DNA from: Flavobacterium hiemivividum
GTDB taxonomy: Bacteria; Bacteroidota; Bacteroidia; Flavobacteriales; Flavobacteriaceae
Direction: 5' to 3'
Assembly: GCF_004349145.1 (NCBI RefSeq)
Contig: NZ_SMFO01000004.1
Coordinates: 62,001-126,000 of the forward strand
Length of the DNA: 64,000 nucleotides
Part shown: positions 30,770 through 39,263 of the stretch, piece after piece
Layout: each line of letters begins with the position of its first letter
How positions within the stretch are numbered: position 1 is the stretch's first letter
Notes under the pieces: model-generated
Told to the model about the DNA's origin: nothing
Seen by the model: only the letters and a program-made list of their open reading frames with translations
Databases searched by the model: none
Made by a program: the position numbers and the translations under genes

Positions 30770-31705
30770 ATGAGACAAACTACAAATTCGATATTGATGA
30801 TTCGCCCGGTGGCGTTTAGAATGAACGAACAAACGGCAGTTAATAATTATTATCAAAAAGTAATTGAGGGACTTTTACCAGCAACAGTAAATGCAAAAGC
30901 GCAACAAGAATTTGATGTTTTTGTCGAAAAATTGCGTGCTGTGGGTGTTGACGTAATCGTGGTCGATGATACTTTAAATCCAGATACTCCAGATAGTATT
31001 TTTCCGAATAACTGGGTTTCTTTTCATGAAAATGGAGATGTGGCGCTGTATCCAATGTTTGCGGTGAATCGCCGTGAGGAACGCCGTGAGGAAATTTTGG
31101 ACACCTTAGAAGAAAAAGGTTTTAAAATCGAAAATATTGTAGATTATACTTCTGCCGAAGAGGATGGTTTTTTCTTAGAAGGAACCGGAAGCTTGCTTCT
31201 TGATCGAGTGAATGAAAAAGCATATTGCGCCTTGTCTTCTCGAGCTGATGAAGAACTATTTATTGAGTTCTGTGAGGATTTTGACTATGCACCTGTTGTT
31301 TTCGAAGCTTTTCATACTGTAGATGGAGAACGTAAATTGATTTACCATACGAACGTTATGATGTGTTTGGGAGAAACATTTGCTGTTATTTGTACAGACA
31401 GTATCGATGACAAAAAAGAACGCAAAATGGTTCTGGATAACCTTAAGAAAGACAATAAAGAAGTAATCACAATCACAGAAGCACAAGTAAATAATTTTGC
31501 TGGAAACATGCTGGAAGTACGCGGCGCCGATGATAAAAGATATATCGTAATGAGTTCGGCGGCACATCAAAGTCTAACGCCAAAGCAAATAGAACAGTTA
31601 GAAAAACATGCTGCGATTCTTAGCTCAAGTTTAGATACTATCGAAGCTTGTGGCGGTGGAAGCGCCAGATGCATGATGGCAGAAATATTTCTACCTAAAA
31701 ATTAA
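30770..31705 (+). CDS. ctlX: CtlX-like citrulline/arginine deiminase-related hydrolase
   Basis: A pentein-fold protein of 311 residues that matches the CtlX group (citrulline utilisation hydrolase). It has NSILMIRPVAFRMNEQTA at the start, PNNWVSFHENG, the acid in FLEGTGSLLLDR, the His region YHTNVMMCLGETFAVIC and the C-terminal cysteine in GGGSARCMMAEIF. The group is linked to removal of the ureido or guanidino nitrogen of citrulline or arginine. Sequence is clearly diverged from the preceding gene (different N-terminus and motif spacing), so they are paralogous families and not a recent duplication. Followed by a two-way terminator. Confidence 0.8.
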   Translation: MRQTTNSILMIRPVAFRMNEQTAVNNYYQKVIEGLLPATVNAKAQQEFDVFVEKLRAVGVDVIVVDDTLNPDTPDSIFPNNWVSFHENGDVALYPMFAVNRREERREEILDTLEEKGFKIENIVDYTSAEEDGFFLEGTGSLLLDRVNEKAYCALSSRADEELFIEFCEDFDYAPVVFEAFHTVDGERKLIYHTNVMMCLGETFAVICTDSIDDKKERKMVLDNLKKDNKEVITITEAQVNNFAGNMLEVRGADDKRYIVMSSAAHQSLTPKQIEQLEKHAAILSSSLDTIEACGGGSARCMMAEIFLPKN

Positions 31706-31713
31706 CTAATTCT

Positions 31714-31757
31714 AAAAAAAAATCTGACTCAGAATATTCGAAGTCAGATTTTTTTTT
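31714..31757. terminator. Bidirectional terminator between ctlX and marC
   Basis: AAATCTGACT (31720-31729) pairs with AGTCAGATTT (31742-31751), extended on both sides by A and T tracts so that each strand ends with a long T run. It serves the two convergent genes. Confidence 0.85.
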
Positions 31758-31759
31758 AG

Positions 31760-32389
31760 TTATAAAAGATTTGTTTTGATAATATTGATGATCGCACTTA
31801 CTATATATTGAATTCCAATCGCAATTACAATAAATCCCACGATTCTCGATATAGCAACAATTCCTGACGCACCTAGTATTTTAGCTAAATAGTGAGCACT
31901 TTTTAAAATTATAAAAATGGCAATCGCAATGGCAAGAATGGCTAGCGAAGAAATAATTATTTCACTTGTAGAATGATGTTCTTGGTAAAACGCAATTAAT
32001 AGAGAAATCGATCCAGGACCAGCAAGCATAGGGATAGCAAGCGGCGTTAAAGCAATATCATTTCGGCCTTGTGCATCAGATTCTGCTTGTTTAGTGATAC
32101 CTCTTTTCTTAGAAAATTCTCCGGAAAGCAACGAGAATCCTGAACTTACAATAATTATTCCACCGGCAATTCTAAGCGCATCGATACTAATTCCGAAAAA
32201 TACCAAAACATATTGTCCAATAAAAAAGGATACGATAAGAATAATAAATACATTAATAGCTGTCCATAAAGATATGCGCGAACGTTCTTTTTTGCTGTCA
32301 TCTTGGGTTAGCCCAACAAATATAGGGACAGTTCCAATGGGATTTAAGACCGAAAAAAGAGCAGCAAATAAATATATAAAAAGTTCCAT
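31760..32389 (-). CDS. MarC-family integral membrane protein
   Basis: A protein of 209 residues with about six hydrophobic helices (MELFIYLFAALFSVLNPIGTVPIFV; GGIIIVSSGFSLLSG; TPLAIPMLAGPGSISLLIAF; RIVGFIVIAIGIQYIVSAI). The NPIGTVPIF and PLAIPMLAGPG motifs are diagnostic of the MarC/UPF0056 family. Its physiological role is unsettled; an early link to multiple antibiotic resistance was not upheld. The stop lies inside the two-way terminator region, 55 bases from ctlX. Confidence 0.88.
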   Translation of the reverse strand: MELFIYLFAALFSVLNPIGTVPIFVGLTQDDSKKERSRISLWTAINVFIILIVSFFIGQYVLVFFGISIDALRIAGGIIIVSSGFSLLSGEFSKKRGITKQAESDAQGRNDIALTPLAIPMLAGPGSISLLIAFYQEHHSTSEIIISSLAILAIAIAIFIILKSAHYLAKILGASGIVAISRIVGFIVIAIGIQYIVSAIINIIKTNLL

Positions 32390-32564
32390 GGTTTTTCTCG
32401 AAATTAGTTAGTGTTCGTGCCTCTCGAAGCAATTTTTAGACTAAGAAAAGATTATAATAGACGGAGTCGCATCATAATTATAAAGCATAAGAAAACGAAA
32501 GATATTAATTTATATTAAAACGGACTATAGTATTTTAGTACTTTTACAGAAAAATAATAAAATA

Positions 32565-32930
32565 ATGAAAAATAAGAAGACTTTAGTCCTTGGTGCATCG
32601 ACAAAACCAGAGAAATATGCATACAAAGCGATTACTATGTTAGTTGATAAAGGACATTCAGTTCTTGCCATTGGACAAAATGCAGGAGAAGTAGCCGGTA
32701 TCAAGATTAATACTAAAGCGATTCCTTTAAAAAATATTGACACAATTACTTTATATCTAAATCCGACCCGTCAAAAAGATTATTACAACTACATAGTTGA
32801 AACGAAACCAAAACGGGTGCTTTTTAATCCAGGAACAGAGAACCCAGAATTGTACCAACTATTAGAGCTAAATAACATTAAGTCAGAAGTAGCTTGTACA
32901 TTGGTTTTATTGACTACAAATAGGTATTAA
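32565..32930 (+). CDS. CoA-binding-domain protein (YccU-like)
   Basis: A small Rossmann-fold protein of 121 residues. The CoA_binding domain pattern is clear: KTLVLGASTKPEKYAYKAI at the first nucleotide-binding turn, HSVLAIGQNAGEVAGIKI, then TLYLNPTRQKDYYNYIVETKPKRVLFNPGTENPEL. Members bind coenzyme A in vitro, but no pathway is firmly assigned. It stands alone, with a hairpin after it at 32958-32989. Confidence 0.85.
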   Translation: MKNKKTLVLGASTKPEKYAYKAITMLVDKGHSVLAIGQNAGEVAGIKINTKAIPLKNIDTITLYLNPTRQKDYYNYIVETKPKRVLFNPGTENPELYQLLELNNIKSEVACTLVLLTTNRY

Positions 32931-32957
32931 GTAGCTGAATAACTTAATAAGATATTG

Positions 32958-32989
32958 ATTTCGTCTCCGTTTTAAAACCGAGACGAAAT
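32958..32989. terminator. Perfect 10-bp hairpin after the CoA-binding gene
   Basis: ATTTCGTCTC (32958-32967) and GAGACGAAAT (32980-32989) are perfect inverted copies, with an inner GTTTTAAAAC palindrome in the loop. No strong T run follows on either strand, so it may be a weak terminator or another RNA structure. Confidence 0.45.
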
Positions 32990-33028
32990 GCAATTATAAC
33001 CTTTTGTCTTGCGTGGTTTAAATCAAAA

Positions 33029-33395
33029 TTAAAACCGAGTTTCTTCTACTGCGGGTTTGCTAATCAGTAGTAGTCCTATGAAGGTTATTAGTCCGTTTAT
33101 GATAATCAGTTCATTATCGAATACATATCCAAAAAATAATACTTTTGAATTTTCACTTAGCAGCAATGTTAGTGCTGGAGAAAGCAAGCAAATGAGCGGT
33201 ACAAATTGATCTTTCACCGTTTTTGTTTTCATAAATAAACCGAATCCATACAATCCTAGTAATGGACCGTAGGTATAAGAAGCAATTCTGAAAATCATTC
33301 CTACCACTGAGCTGTCGTTGACAGAGTTGAAAAAAACAATCACCAAGAACATTAGAAAGCAAAAGCCAATTTTTTAGCTAATCCGTTATTTGGCC
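33029..33395 (-). pseudogene. Remnant of a sodium:solute symporter (C-terminal end)
   Basis: About 107 residues remain that resemble the last two to three membrane helices of SSS-family symporters (NSVNDSSVVGMIFRIASYTYGPLLGLYGFGLF). Upstream codons (KIGFCFL) continue the similarity for only a few residues until a stop, near an A run at about 33371-33376. A shifted frame (GQITDLAK-like) extends it slightly, which suggests a small deletion. The other nine or more helices are missing. It is bracketed by recR and the CoA-binding gene. The family call is by motif memory, so moderate. Confidence 0.6.
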
Positions 33396-33470
33396 GTTAT
33401 TTTATTTGAAAGCATAAGAATTTGTAACAGCGATTATTTAAATAAGCATTTAAAGAAATAAACAAATTAC

Positions 33471-33478
33471 TACATTTG
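33471..33478 (+). promoter_or_regulatory. Promoter -7 element very close to recR
   Basis: TACATTTG (33471-33478) matches TAnnTTTG. The recR ATG begins at 33484, so a start 5-7 bases downstream would give a leaderless or nearly leaderless mRNA. The -33 region is not clear. Confidence 0.5.
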
Positions 33479-33483
33479 TAGTT

Positions 33484-34104
33484 ATGGAATTTTCATCAAA
33501 ATTAATAGAAAAAGCGGTTAACGAAATTTCTCAATTGCCAGGAATTGGCAAGAGAACTGCCTTGCGGTTAGTGCTGCATTTATTGAAACAGCCCAAAGAA
33601 CAAACTGGTTTTCTAGCTCAGGCATTGCTTAATATGCGTGAAGATATTAAGTATTGTACAAATTGTCACAATATTTCGGATAGTGAGATTTGCGAAATTT
33701 GCGCTAATAAAAGTCGGAATCATCAGATTGTGTGCGTCGTAGAAGACATACGTGATGTCATGGCAATCGAAAACACAGGGCAATTTAGAGGAGTTTATCA
33801 TGTTTTAGGAGGAAAAATATCGCCAATTGACGGCGTTGGGCCAAGTCAGTTGCGAATTGGTACCTTGGTCGAAAAAGTAAAAGCGGGAAGTGTAAACGAA
33901 GTTATTTTTGCTTTAAGCTCAACAATGGAAGGCGATACCACTAATTTTTATATTTATAAGCAGATCGCTGATACCGAAATTGTAATTTCGACAATTGCAC
34001 GCGGAATTGCAGTTGGGGACGAGTTAGAATATGCAGATGAAGTGACTTTAGGAAGGAGCATACTTCAGCGCGTTCCTTTCGAAAAGTCTTTCAAAAATAA
34101 TTAA
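33484..34104 (+). CDS. recR: Recombination protein RecR
   Basis: RecR (206 residues) loads RecA on SSB-coated gaps together with RecO (and RecF). In order: helix-hairpin-helix ([20 protein letters not shown]), a four-cysteine zinc finger ([18 protein letters not shown]), a Toprim domain ([28 protein letters not shown]) and a Walker-B-like C-terminal part. Length is normal. It is the last housekeeping gene before the polysaccharide locus. Confidence 0.97.
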   Translation: MEFSSKLIEKAVNEISQLPGIGKRTALRLVLHLLKQPKEQTGFLAQALLNMREDIKYCTNCHNISDSEICEICANKSRNHQIVCVVEDIRDVMAIENTGQFRGVYHVLGGKISPIDGVGPSQLRIGTLVEKVKAGSVNEVIFALSSTMEGDTTNFYIYKQIADTEIVISTIARGIAVGDELEYADEVTLGRSILQRVPFEKSFKNN

Positions 34105-34127
34105 TTGCGCTAATAAATAACTAAACT

Positions 34128-34157
34128 TTTGATATAGTAAATGAAAAGCTATATTTG
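34128..34157 (+). promoter_or_regulatory. Promoter of the first capsule export operon
   Basis: TTTG (34128-34131) and TATATTTG (34150-34157), spacer 18, form a Bacteroidota-type promoter with a start near 34164 and a leader of about 11 bases before the ATG at 34175. Confidence 0.72.
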
Positions 34158-34174
34158 TTAAATAAAATATAAAT

Positions 34175-34966
34175 ATGAGCAAGCATATATTCTATTTGTT
34201 ACTAATTATAAGTATGTTGTTTACGTCTTGTATTCCTACGCAGGATTTAATTTATTTACAAAAAAAGAGTACTTCGGATTTAGAAACTGGCATTTCAGCT
34301 GTTGTTGCTAAGCCCTATCGATTGCAAACTAACGATGTGCTAAGTATTAGTATTAAGGCGATTGATCCAAAATTAGTTGCTATTTTCAGTACTACAAATC
34401 AGGGAGAAGCTGGGAAATCAGAATCTGGATTGTATTTTGATGGTTTTACAGTTGATGATCACGGAAATATTAGAATGCCTGTTTTAGGAGAATTAAATGT
34501 TATTGGTTATACTTTGGATGAAGTAAGAGTTAGAATCGAAAAGCAATTGCTGGAGGACTATTTTAAAAAAGAAGCTAATATTTTTGTAATTGTAAAATTA
34601 GCGGGCTTCAAGTACACCATTAATGGAGAAATAGGGAGTACGGGAACAAAAACCTTGTTTCAGGAAAACGTGACTATTATGGAAGCGATTGCAAACGCGG
34701 GAGATATCACTATTACAGGAAACAGAAAGGCCGTTACCATTATTAGAAAATCACCAACGGGAGTGGAAATGCACGATCTCGATCTTACAGATATCAAGGT
34801 GATGAATTCTCCTTATTTTTATTTACAGCCTAATGATTATATATATGTCAAACCACTCAAGCAAAAAACTTGGGGAACAGGAAAGACTGGAATAGAATCG
34901 CTGGGAACTTTTATTACAGTATTATCATTGGCAACAACGACTTTTTTCTTGTTATTTAAAAACTAA
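34175..34966 (+). CDS. Polysaccharide export lipoprotein, Wza-like (short form)
   Basis: An export protein of 263 residues. A lipoprotein signal ends LFTSC (Cys19). A Poly_export domain (YRLQTNDVLSISIKAIDPKL and VDDHGNIRMPVLGELNVIGYTLDEVR) is followed by an SLBB-type beta-grasp (FKYTINGEIGSTGTKTL...ITITGNRKAVTIIRK) and a hydrophobic C-terminal helix (TFITVLSLATTTFFLLF) that could cross the outer membrane as in Wza. It would form the outer-membrane exit for capsule or exopolysaccharide made with the Wzc-like kinase directly downstream (15 bases). A second, much longer wza-like gene lies at 47351. Confidence 0.9.
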   Translation: MSKHIFYLLLIISMLFTSCIPTQDLIYLQKKSTSDLETGISAVVAKPYRLQTNDVLSISIKAIDPKLVAIFSTTNQGEAGKSESGLYFDGFTVDDHGNIRMPVLGELNVIGYTLDEVRVRIEKQLLEDYFKKEANIFVIVKLAGFKYTINGEIGSTGTKTLFQENVTIMEAIANAGDITITGNRKAVTIIRKSPTGVEMHDLDLTDIKVMNSPYFYLQPNDYIYVKPLKQKTWGTGKTGIESLGTFITVLSLATTTFFLLFKN

Positions 34967-34981
34967 AACAGAAATCAAAAA

Positions 34982-37456
34982 ATGTTAGATATAAAAGATT
35001 TTTCGATTTTTGAAAACGAGCTTAGTTTTGACTTTAAAGGGTTTTTGATAAAAATCGGGAGTTACTGGAAATGGTTTTTAGTAAGTTTAATCATCACTTT
35101 TACTATAGCCTATCAGGTGAATATTCGTAAAGGGAAGGTGTATAGTATGGAGACACTTATTTCTGTAAAAGAAGAAAGCAATCCTTTGTTTACTTCTAAT
35201 ACCAGTCTTGTTTTTAATTGGGGCGGCACATCTGACCAGGTTCAAACCATTTCAACCACAATACAGTCCAGATCACATAATGAATTAGTGGTTGATAAAC
35301 TACAGTATTATATCAATTACTTAGTTCAGGGAGAATATGCGCTCGAGGACGCTTATGGCGCTGTTCCTTTTTATGTCGAAATCGATAAGACAAAAGGGCA
35401 GCTGGCAGGAAGTCTAATCGGGATTACCTTTTTGAGTGAAAGTGTCTATGAAATTAGAATCCCTTTTGAAAGTCAAAATGCCTCATTAATTACGTATTCT
35501 GATAATTCATATAATAATACCGCCGTTGCAACAGGGGATTTCGTCAAGCGATATAAAGTAGGAGAACGCGTGTCTTTACCGTTTCTGAATTGGAAATTAC
35601 AAATAAATGACAACCCAGGCTTCTATAAAGGCAATGAGTATTTCGTTTCATTTAGTGATTTTGATGGCACTGTTGCGGCTTATAAGGGAATAAATGTTCG
35701 TTCAGATGATAAAGGTGGTTCCATAATTACACTTGGGATGCAAGGCGGGAATAAGGCACGAATGGTAGAATACCTGAATTCGACCGTAAAAATGTTGATC
35801 AAAAGACAGCTCGACAGTAAGAACCAGTTTGCCACAAATACAATCGCTTTTATTGACAGTACCTTAATTGCGATGGAGTCGCAGTTGAAAGAAACCGGAA
35901 ATGAGCTAAAATCATTTAGACAAGGCAAGAACATCTACGATATTGAAGATGGTGGAGCTAAGTTTTCTGATAAAATGCTCGAATTTGATGTCAAAAGAGA
36001 TGAAGTAACCCGCAAAATATCCTACTATAATAGCTTAAAGTCGTATCTAAAGAATAGCGTTGATTACTCAAAACTTCCTGCTCCCTCAGTCGCGGGTATT
36101 GACGATCCAAATGTGGTGACCAATGTTTCTAAATTGATTTCACTTTCAGGCCAACGATCCGAAATGGCTTATGCTGTAAAAAGTGATAAGATATTTAAAG
36201 ATTTTGACAACCAGATGGCGGCGATTAAGAACGTATTGCTAGAAAATATTGCATCGGCTAAAGCTTCGTTACAATATGATCTGGCATTGATTAATAATAA
36301 AATTGGTCAAACCGAAAGTACCATTAAAACACTTCCAGATGACCAACAGGAATTGATAAAAATAAAAAGAAAGTATGATTTAAGCGATAATATTTACAAT
36401 ACTTTTCTTCAAAAAAGAAGCGAGGCTGATATTGTAAAAGCGGCAAATTTATCAGATATTCATTTTATTGATCCAGCAAAAGATGTAGGTGGCGGCCAAA
36501 TTGGTCCACGAACTTCCGCTAATTATGTTTTAGCACTTTTTCTTGGAATTCTGTTCCCCTTGTTGTTTGTGTTTTTTATTTTCTTTATTAACAATTCCAT
36601 TCAAAATACAGACGATATAGGGAAACTTACAAGTATTCCATTGATTGGAGTAGTAGGTTTGAATAAAGAAACTTCAGATTTGGCGGTCTATGACAGGCCT
36701 AAATCTGCATTATCTGAATCTTTTAGAGCGATACGCTCTTCACTTCAGTATTTGTATAAAAAACAAAATGTAGATGGTGGTAAGACATTGATGATTACAT
36801 CATCAGTCAGTGGAGAAGGAAAGACATTCTGTTCTATAAATATCGCTACTGTTTTTGCTTTAAGCGAAAAAAAGACAGTTATCATAGGTTGTGATTTAAG
36901 AAAACCCAAATTATTTGAAGAGTTTAATTTGTCTAATGAGGTTGGAATCGTAAACTATTTAATCAAGCAAAAAACTGTAGACGATATTATCAATCACACT
37001 CAGATTCCTTATCTTGATGTGATTCTTTCAGGACCTGTCCCTCCTAATCCTTCAGAATTGATAATGAGTGATAGTTTTGGAGAGTTGATTGAGGAATTAA
37101 AGAAAACTTATGATTATATCATTTTAGATACTCCGCCAGTGGGATTGGTTTCTGACGCTTTAGAATTATCTCAATATTCAGATGTTACGCTATATATTGT
37201 AAGGCAGAATTTTTCTAAAAAAGAAATGATCACTTTGTTAAACAATAGGGTAAAACGTGGGGAACTAGACAATGCCAGTATTATTTTTAATGGTTTTGAA
37301 AACAAGGCTAAATATGGTGCGGGTTATGGTTACGGTTATGGCTACGGTTACGGCTATGGCTATGGTGCCTACTCCAATGGATACAACGAAGAAGATAAGC
37401 CAAGAAACTTATTTGAAGTAATTCGAAGAAAATTGAGGGTAAAACGAAAAAAATAA
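34982..37456 (+). CDS. Polysaccharide co-polymerase with tyrosine autokinase domain (Wzc-like)
   Basis: An inner-membrane protein of 824 residues that sets chain length and drives export. The N-terminal Wzz domain has a first helix (WKWFLVSLIITFTIAYQV), a long periplasmic coiled-coil region and a second helix (YVLALFLGILFPLLFVFFIFF). The cytoplasmic BY-kinase domain (from about 590) has Walker A (SSVSGEGKTFCSINIA), Walker A' (IIGCDLRKPKLFEEF) and Walker B (YDYIILDTPPVGLVSDA). The tail holds ten tyrosines, mostly as seven Gly-Tyr repeats coded by a hexanucleotide repeat (37322-37363), the expected autophosphorylation cluster. It is cotranscribed with the wza-like gene and, 24 bases on, the epimerase. 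Confidence 0.94.
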   Translation: MLDIKDFSIFENELSFDFKGFLIKIGSYWKWFLVSLIITFTIAYQVNIRKGKVYSMETLISVKEESNPLFTSNTSLVFNWGGTSDQVQTISTTIQSRSHNELVVDKLQYYINYLVQGEYALEDAYGAVPFYVEIDKTKGQLAGSLIGITFLSESVYEIRIPFESQNASLITYSDNSYNNTAVATGDFVKRYKVGERVSLPFLNWKLQINDNPGFYKGNEYFVSFSDFDGTVAAYKGINVRSDDKGGSIITLGMQGGNKARMVEYLNSTVKMLIKRQLDSKNQFATNTIAFIDSTLIAMESQLKETGNELKSFRQGKNIYDIEDGGAKFSDKMLEFDVKRDEVTRKISYYNSLKSYLKNSVDYSKLPAPSVAGIDDPNVVTNVSKLISLSGQRSEMAYAVKSDKIFKDFDNQMAAIKNVLLENIASAKASLQYDLALINNKIGQTESTIKTLPDDQQELIKIKRKYDLSDNIYNTFLQKRSEADIVKAANLSDIHFIDPAKDVGGGQIGPRTSANYVLALFLGILFPLLFVFFIFFINNSIQNTDDIGKLTSIPLIGVVGLNKETSDLAVYDRPKSALSESFRAIRSSLQYLYKKQNVDGGKTLMITSSVSGEGKTFCSINIATVFALSEKKTVIIGCDLRKPKLFEEFNLSNEVGIVNYLIKQKTVDDIINHTQIPYLDVILSGPVPPNPSELIMSDSFGELIEELKKTYDYIILDTPPVGLVSDALELSQYSDVTLYIVRQNFSKKEMITLLNNRVKRGELDNASIIFNGFENKAKYGAGYGYGYGYGYGYGYGAYSNGYNEEDKPRNLFEVIRRKLRVKRKK

Positions 37457-37480
37457 AAGCAGGATTTTAAATTAATATAA

Positions 37481-38464
37481 ATGAAAGAGGGAATAAAAAG
37501 TAAGATATTAATTACCGGTGGAGCTGGGTTTATCGGTTCTAATCTTTGTGAGTATTTTTTATCGAAAGGGCATCGCGTAGTTTGTTTGGATAATTTTGCT
37601 ACGGGACACAGGCATAATTTGAAAGACTGTATCGATAATCCAAATTTTCAGTTGATTGAAGGTGATATTCGGGATGCTGTTGATTGCCAGAATGCAGTAA
37701 TAGGAATTGATTATGTGATGCATCAGGCAGCTTTGGGATCTGTGCCGCGATCTATTAATGATCCGGTTACTACCAATGATGTCAATGTATCTGGTTTTTT
37801 GAATATGCTGGTAGCAGCTACAGATGCTAAAGTGAAACGCTTTATTTATGCAGCTAGCTCTTCTACTTATGGAGACTCTGTGGGGTTGCCAAAAGTGGAG
37901 GATGTCATAGGAAAGCCGCTTTCTCCTTATGCGATAACAAAATATGTAAACGAACTCTATGCTGATATTTTTAGTAAAACATATGGTTTAGAAACAATAG
38001 GATTGCGTTATTTTAATGTTTTCGGTCGGAAGCAGGATCCTAATGGCGCGTATGCGGCCGTAATTCCGAAGTTTGTGATGCAATTAATGAATCATGAAAC
38101 GATCACCATCAATGGAGACGGAAATCATTCCCGTGATTTTACTTATATTGAGAATGTCATTCAGATGAATGAATTGGCGATGACCACAGAAAATTCAGGT
38201 GCTGTGAATACGGTGTATAATACAGCCTATGGAGATAGAAATACATTAAATGATTTGGTAAACTATTTAAAAGAATATTTATCGGAATATGATCCTGAAA
38301 TAGCAGAAGTAGAAGTTTCGCATGGTCCTAACAGAGCGGGAGATATTCCGCATTCTTTGGCTAGTATCGCTAAAGCAAAAGAGTTGTTGGGTTATGAGCC
38401 GAGGTATTCGTTGCAAGAAGGTTTGAAAGAAGCGGTTGAGTGGTATTGGGGTAATTTGAGGTAG
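37481..38464 (+). CDS. UDP-N-acetylglucosamine 4-epimerase-like SDR enzyme (WbpP/TviC type)
   Basis: An extended short-chain dehydrogenase of 327 residues. The NAD-binding GGAGFIGSN motif, the serine in ASSSTYGDS and the YAITK catalytic Tyr-Lys are visible. RYFNVFGRKQDPNGAYAAVIPKF and the NRAGDIPHSLASI end favour the WbpP/TviC group, which interconverts UDP-GlcNAc and UDP-GalNAc or their uronic acids. This fits the WbpO/TviB-like dehydrogenase at 41656, so the pair could supply UDP-GalNAcA. A UDP-glucuronate epimerase is the main alternative. Confidence 0.85.
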   Translation: MKEGIKSKILITGGAGFIGSNLCEYFLSKGHRVVCLDNFATGHRHNLKDCIDNPNFQLIEGDIRDAVDCQNAVIGIDYVMHQAALGSVPRSINDPVTTNDVNVSGFLNMLVAATDAKVKRFIYAASSSTYGDSVGLPKVEDVIGKPLSPYAITKYVNELYADIFSKTYGLETIGLRYFNVFGRKQDPNGAYAAVIPKFVMQLMNHETITINGDGNHSRDFTYIENVIQMNELAMTTENSGAVNTVYNTAYGDRNTLNDLVNYLKEYLSEYDPEIAEVEVSHGPNRAGDIPHSLASIAKAKELLGYEPRYSLQEGLKEAVEWYWGNLR

Positions 38465-38555
38465 TTTTCTGTTGTCAGTTATCTGTTATCCGTTAGTAGT
38501 TATCCGTTATGGTTATGTGTTGTCTGTTATCCGATTGAGAATGAGGCACGAAAAC
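38465..38555 (+). repeat. GTTATC-type degenerate tandem repeat, left of the four-helix gene
   Basis: Degenerate tandem words of the type CTGTTATCCGTTATC (with TGTTGTC, GTTATG variants) run from 38465 to about 38532. They end in TTATCCGATTGAGAATGAG and GCACGAAAACCGAAAA (to about 38560). The same end sequence recurs after the four-helix pseudogene at 38995-39060, so the gene is bracketed by direct copies. Confidence 0.75.
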
Positions 38556-38562
38556 CGAAAAT

Positions 38563-38937
38563 ATGAAAAGCTATAAAGATTTAGATGTTTACAATTTAGC
38601 GTTGTCTTTGTTTTACAGAACACATAGACTTTCTTTAACTTTGCCAAAGTATGAATTATACGAACTAGGGAGCCAAATCAGGAGGTCTTCTGATTCTGTT
38701 GCAACTAATATTGTTGAAGGTTACGGAAGAAAACGATATAAGATGGATTTTATCAAGTTTTTAACATATTCTCACGCGAGTAATTTAGAAACAATTTGCC
38801 ATCTGTAAAAATTAATAATACTTTATCCATACTTATCAGTGGATCTGATTTTGCTTCAAAAAGAGTATGATATCTTGGGGGCGAAATTATTTTCATTTTT
38901 ACGTTATGTTGAAAATAATTGGAATAAATTTGAATAG
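38563..38937 (+). pseudogene. Four-helix-bundle (S23/IVS-type) protein gene with one in-frame stop
   Basis: The frame from 38563 codes for a typical S23-like four-helix protein ([44 protein letters not shown]). It meets TAA at 38806-38808 after LETICHL. Without a shift the frame then continues (KLIILYPYLSVDLILLQKEYDILGAKL...) to TAG at 38935-38937. The total of about 124 codons is the normal family length, so a single base change made the stop. Such proteins are encoded in 23S rRNA intervening sequences and as free-standing genes; their role is unknown. Here it lies between GTTATC-type repeats. A truncated 81-residue product is possible but would lack the last helices. Confidence 0.82.
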
Positions 38938-39255
<318 letters not shown>

Positions 39256-39263
39256 TAGAAGAA

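Noticed and set aside
33153..33362. Minus-strand frame of 69 codons overlapping the symporter remnant
   Set aside because: It is a different frame of the same remnant and has no family features.
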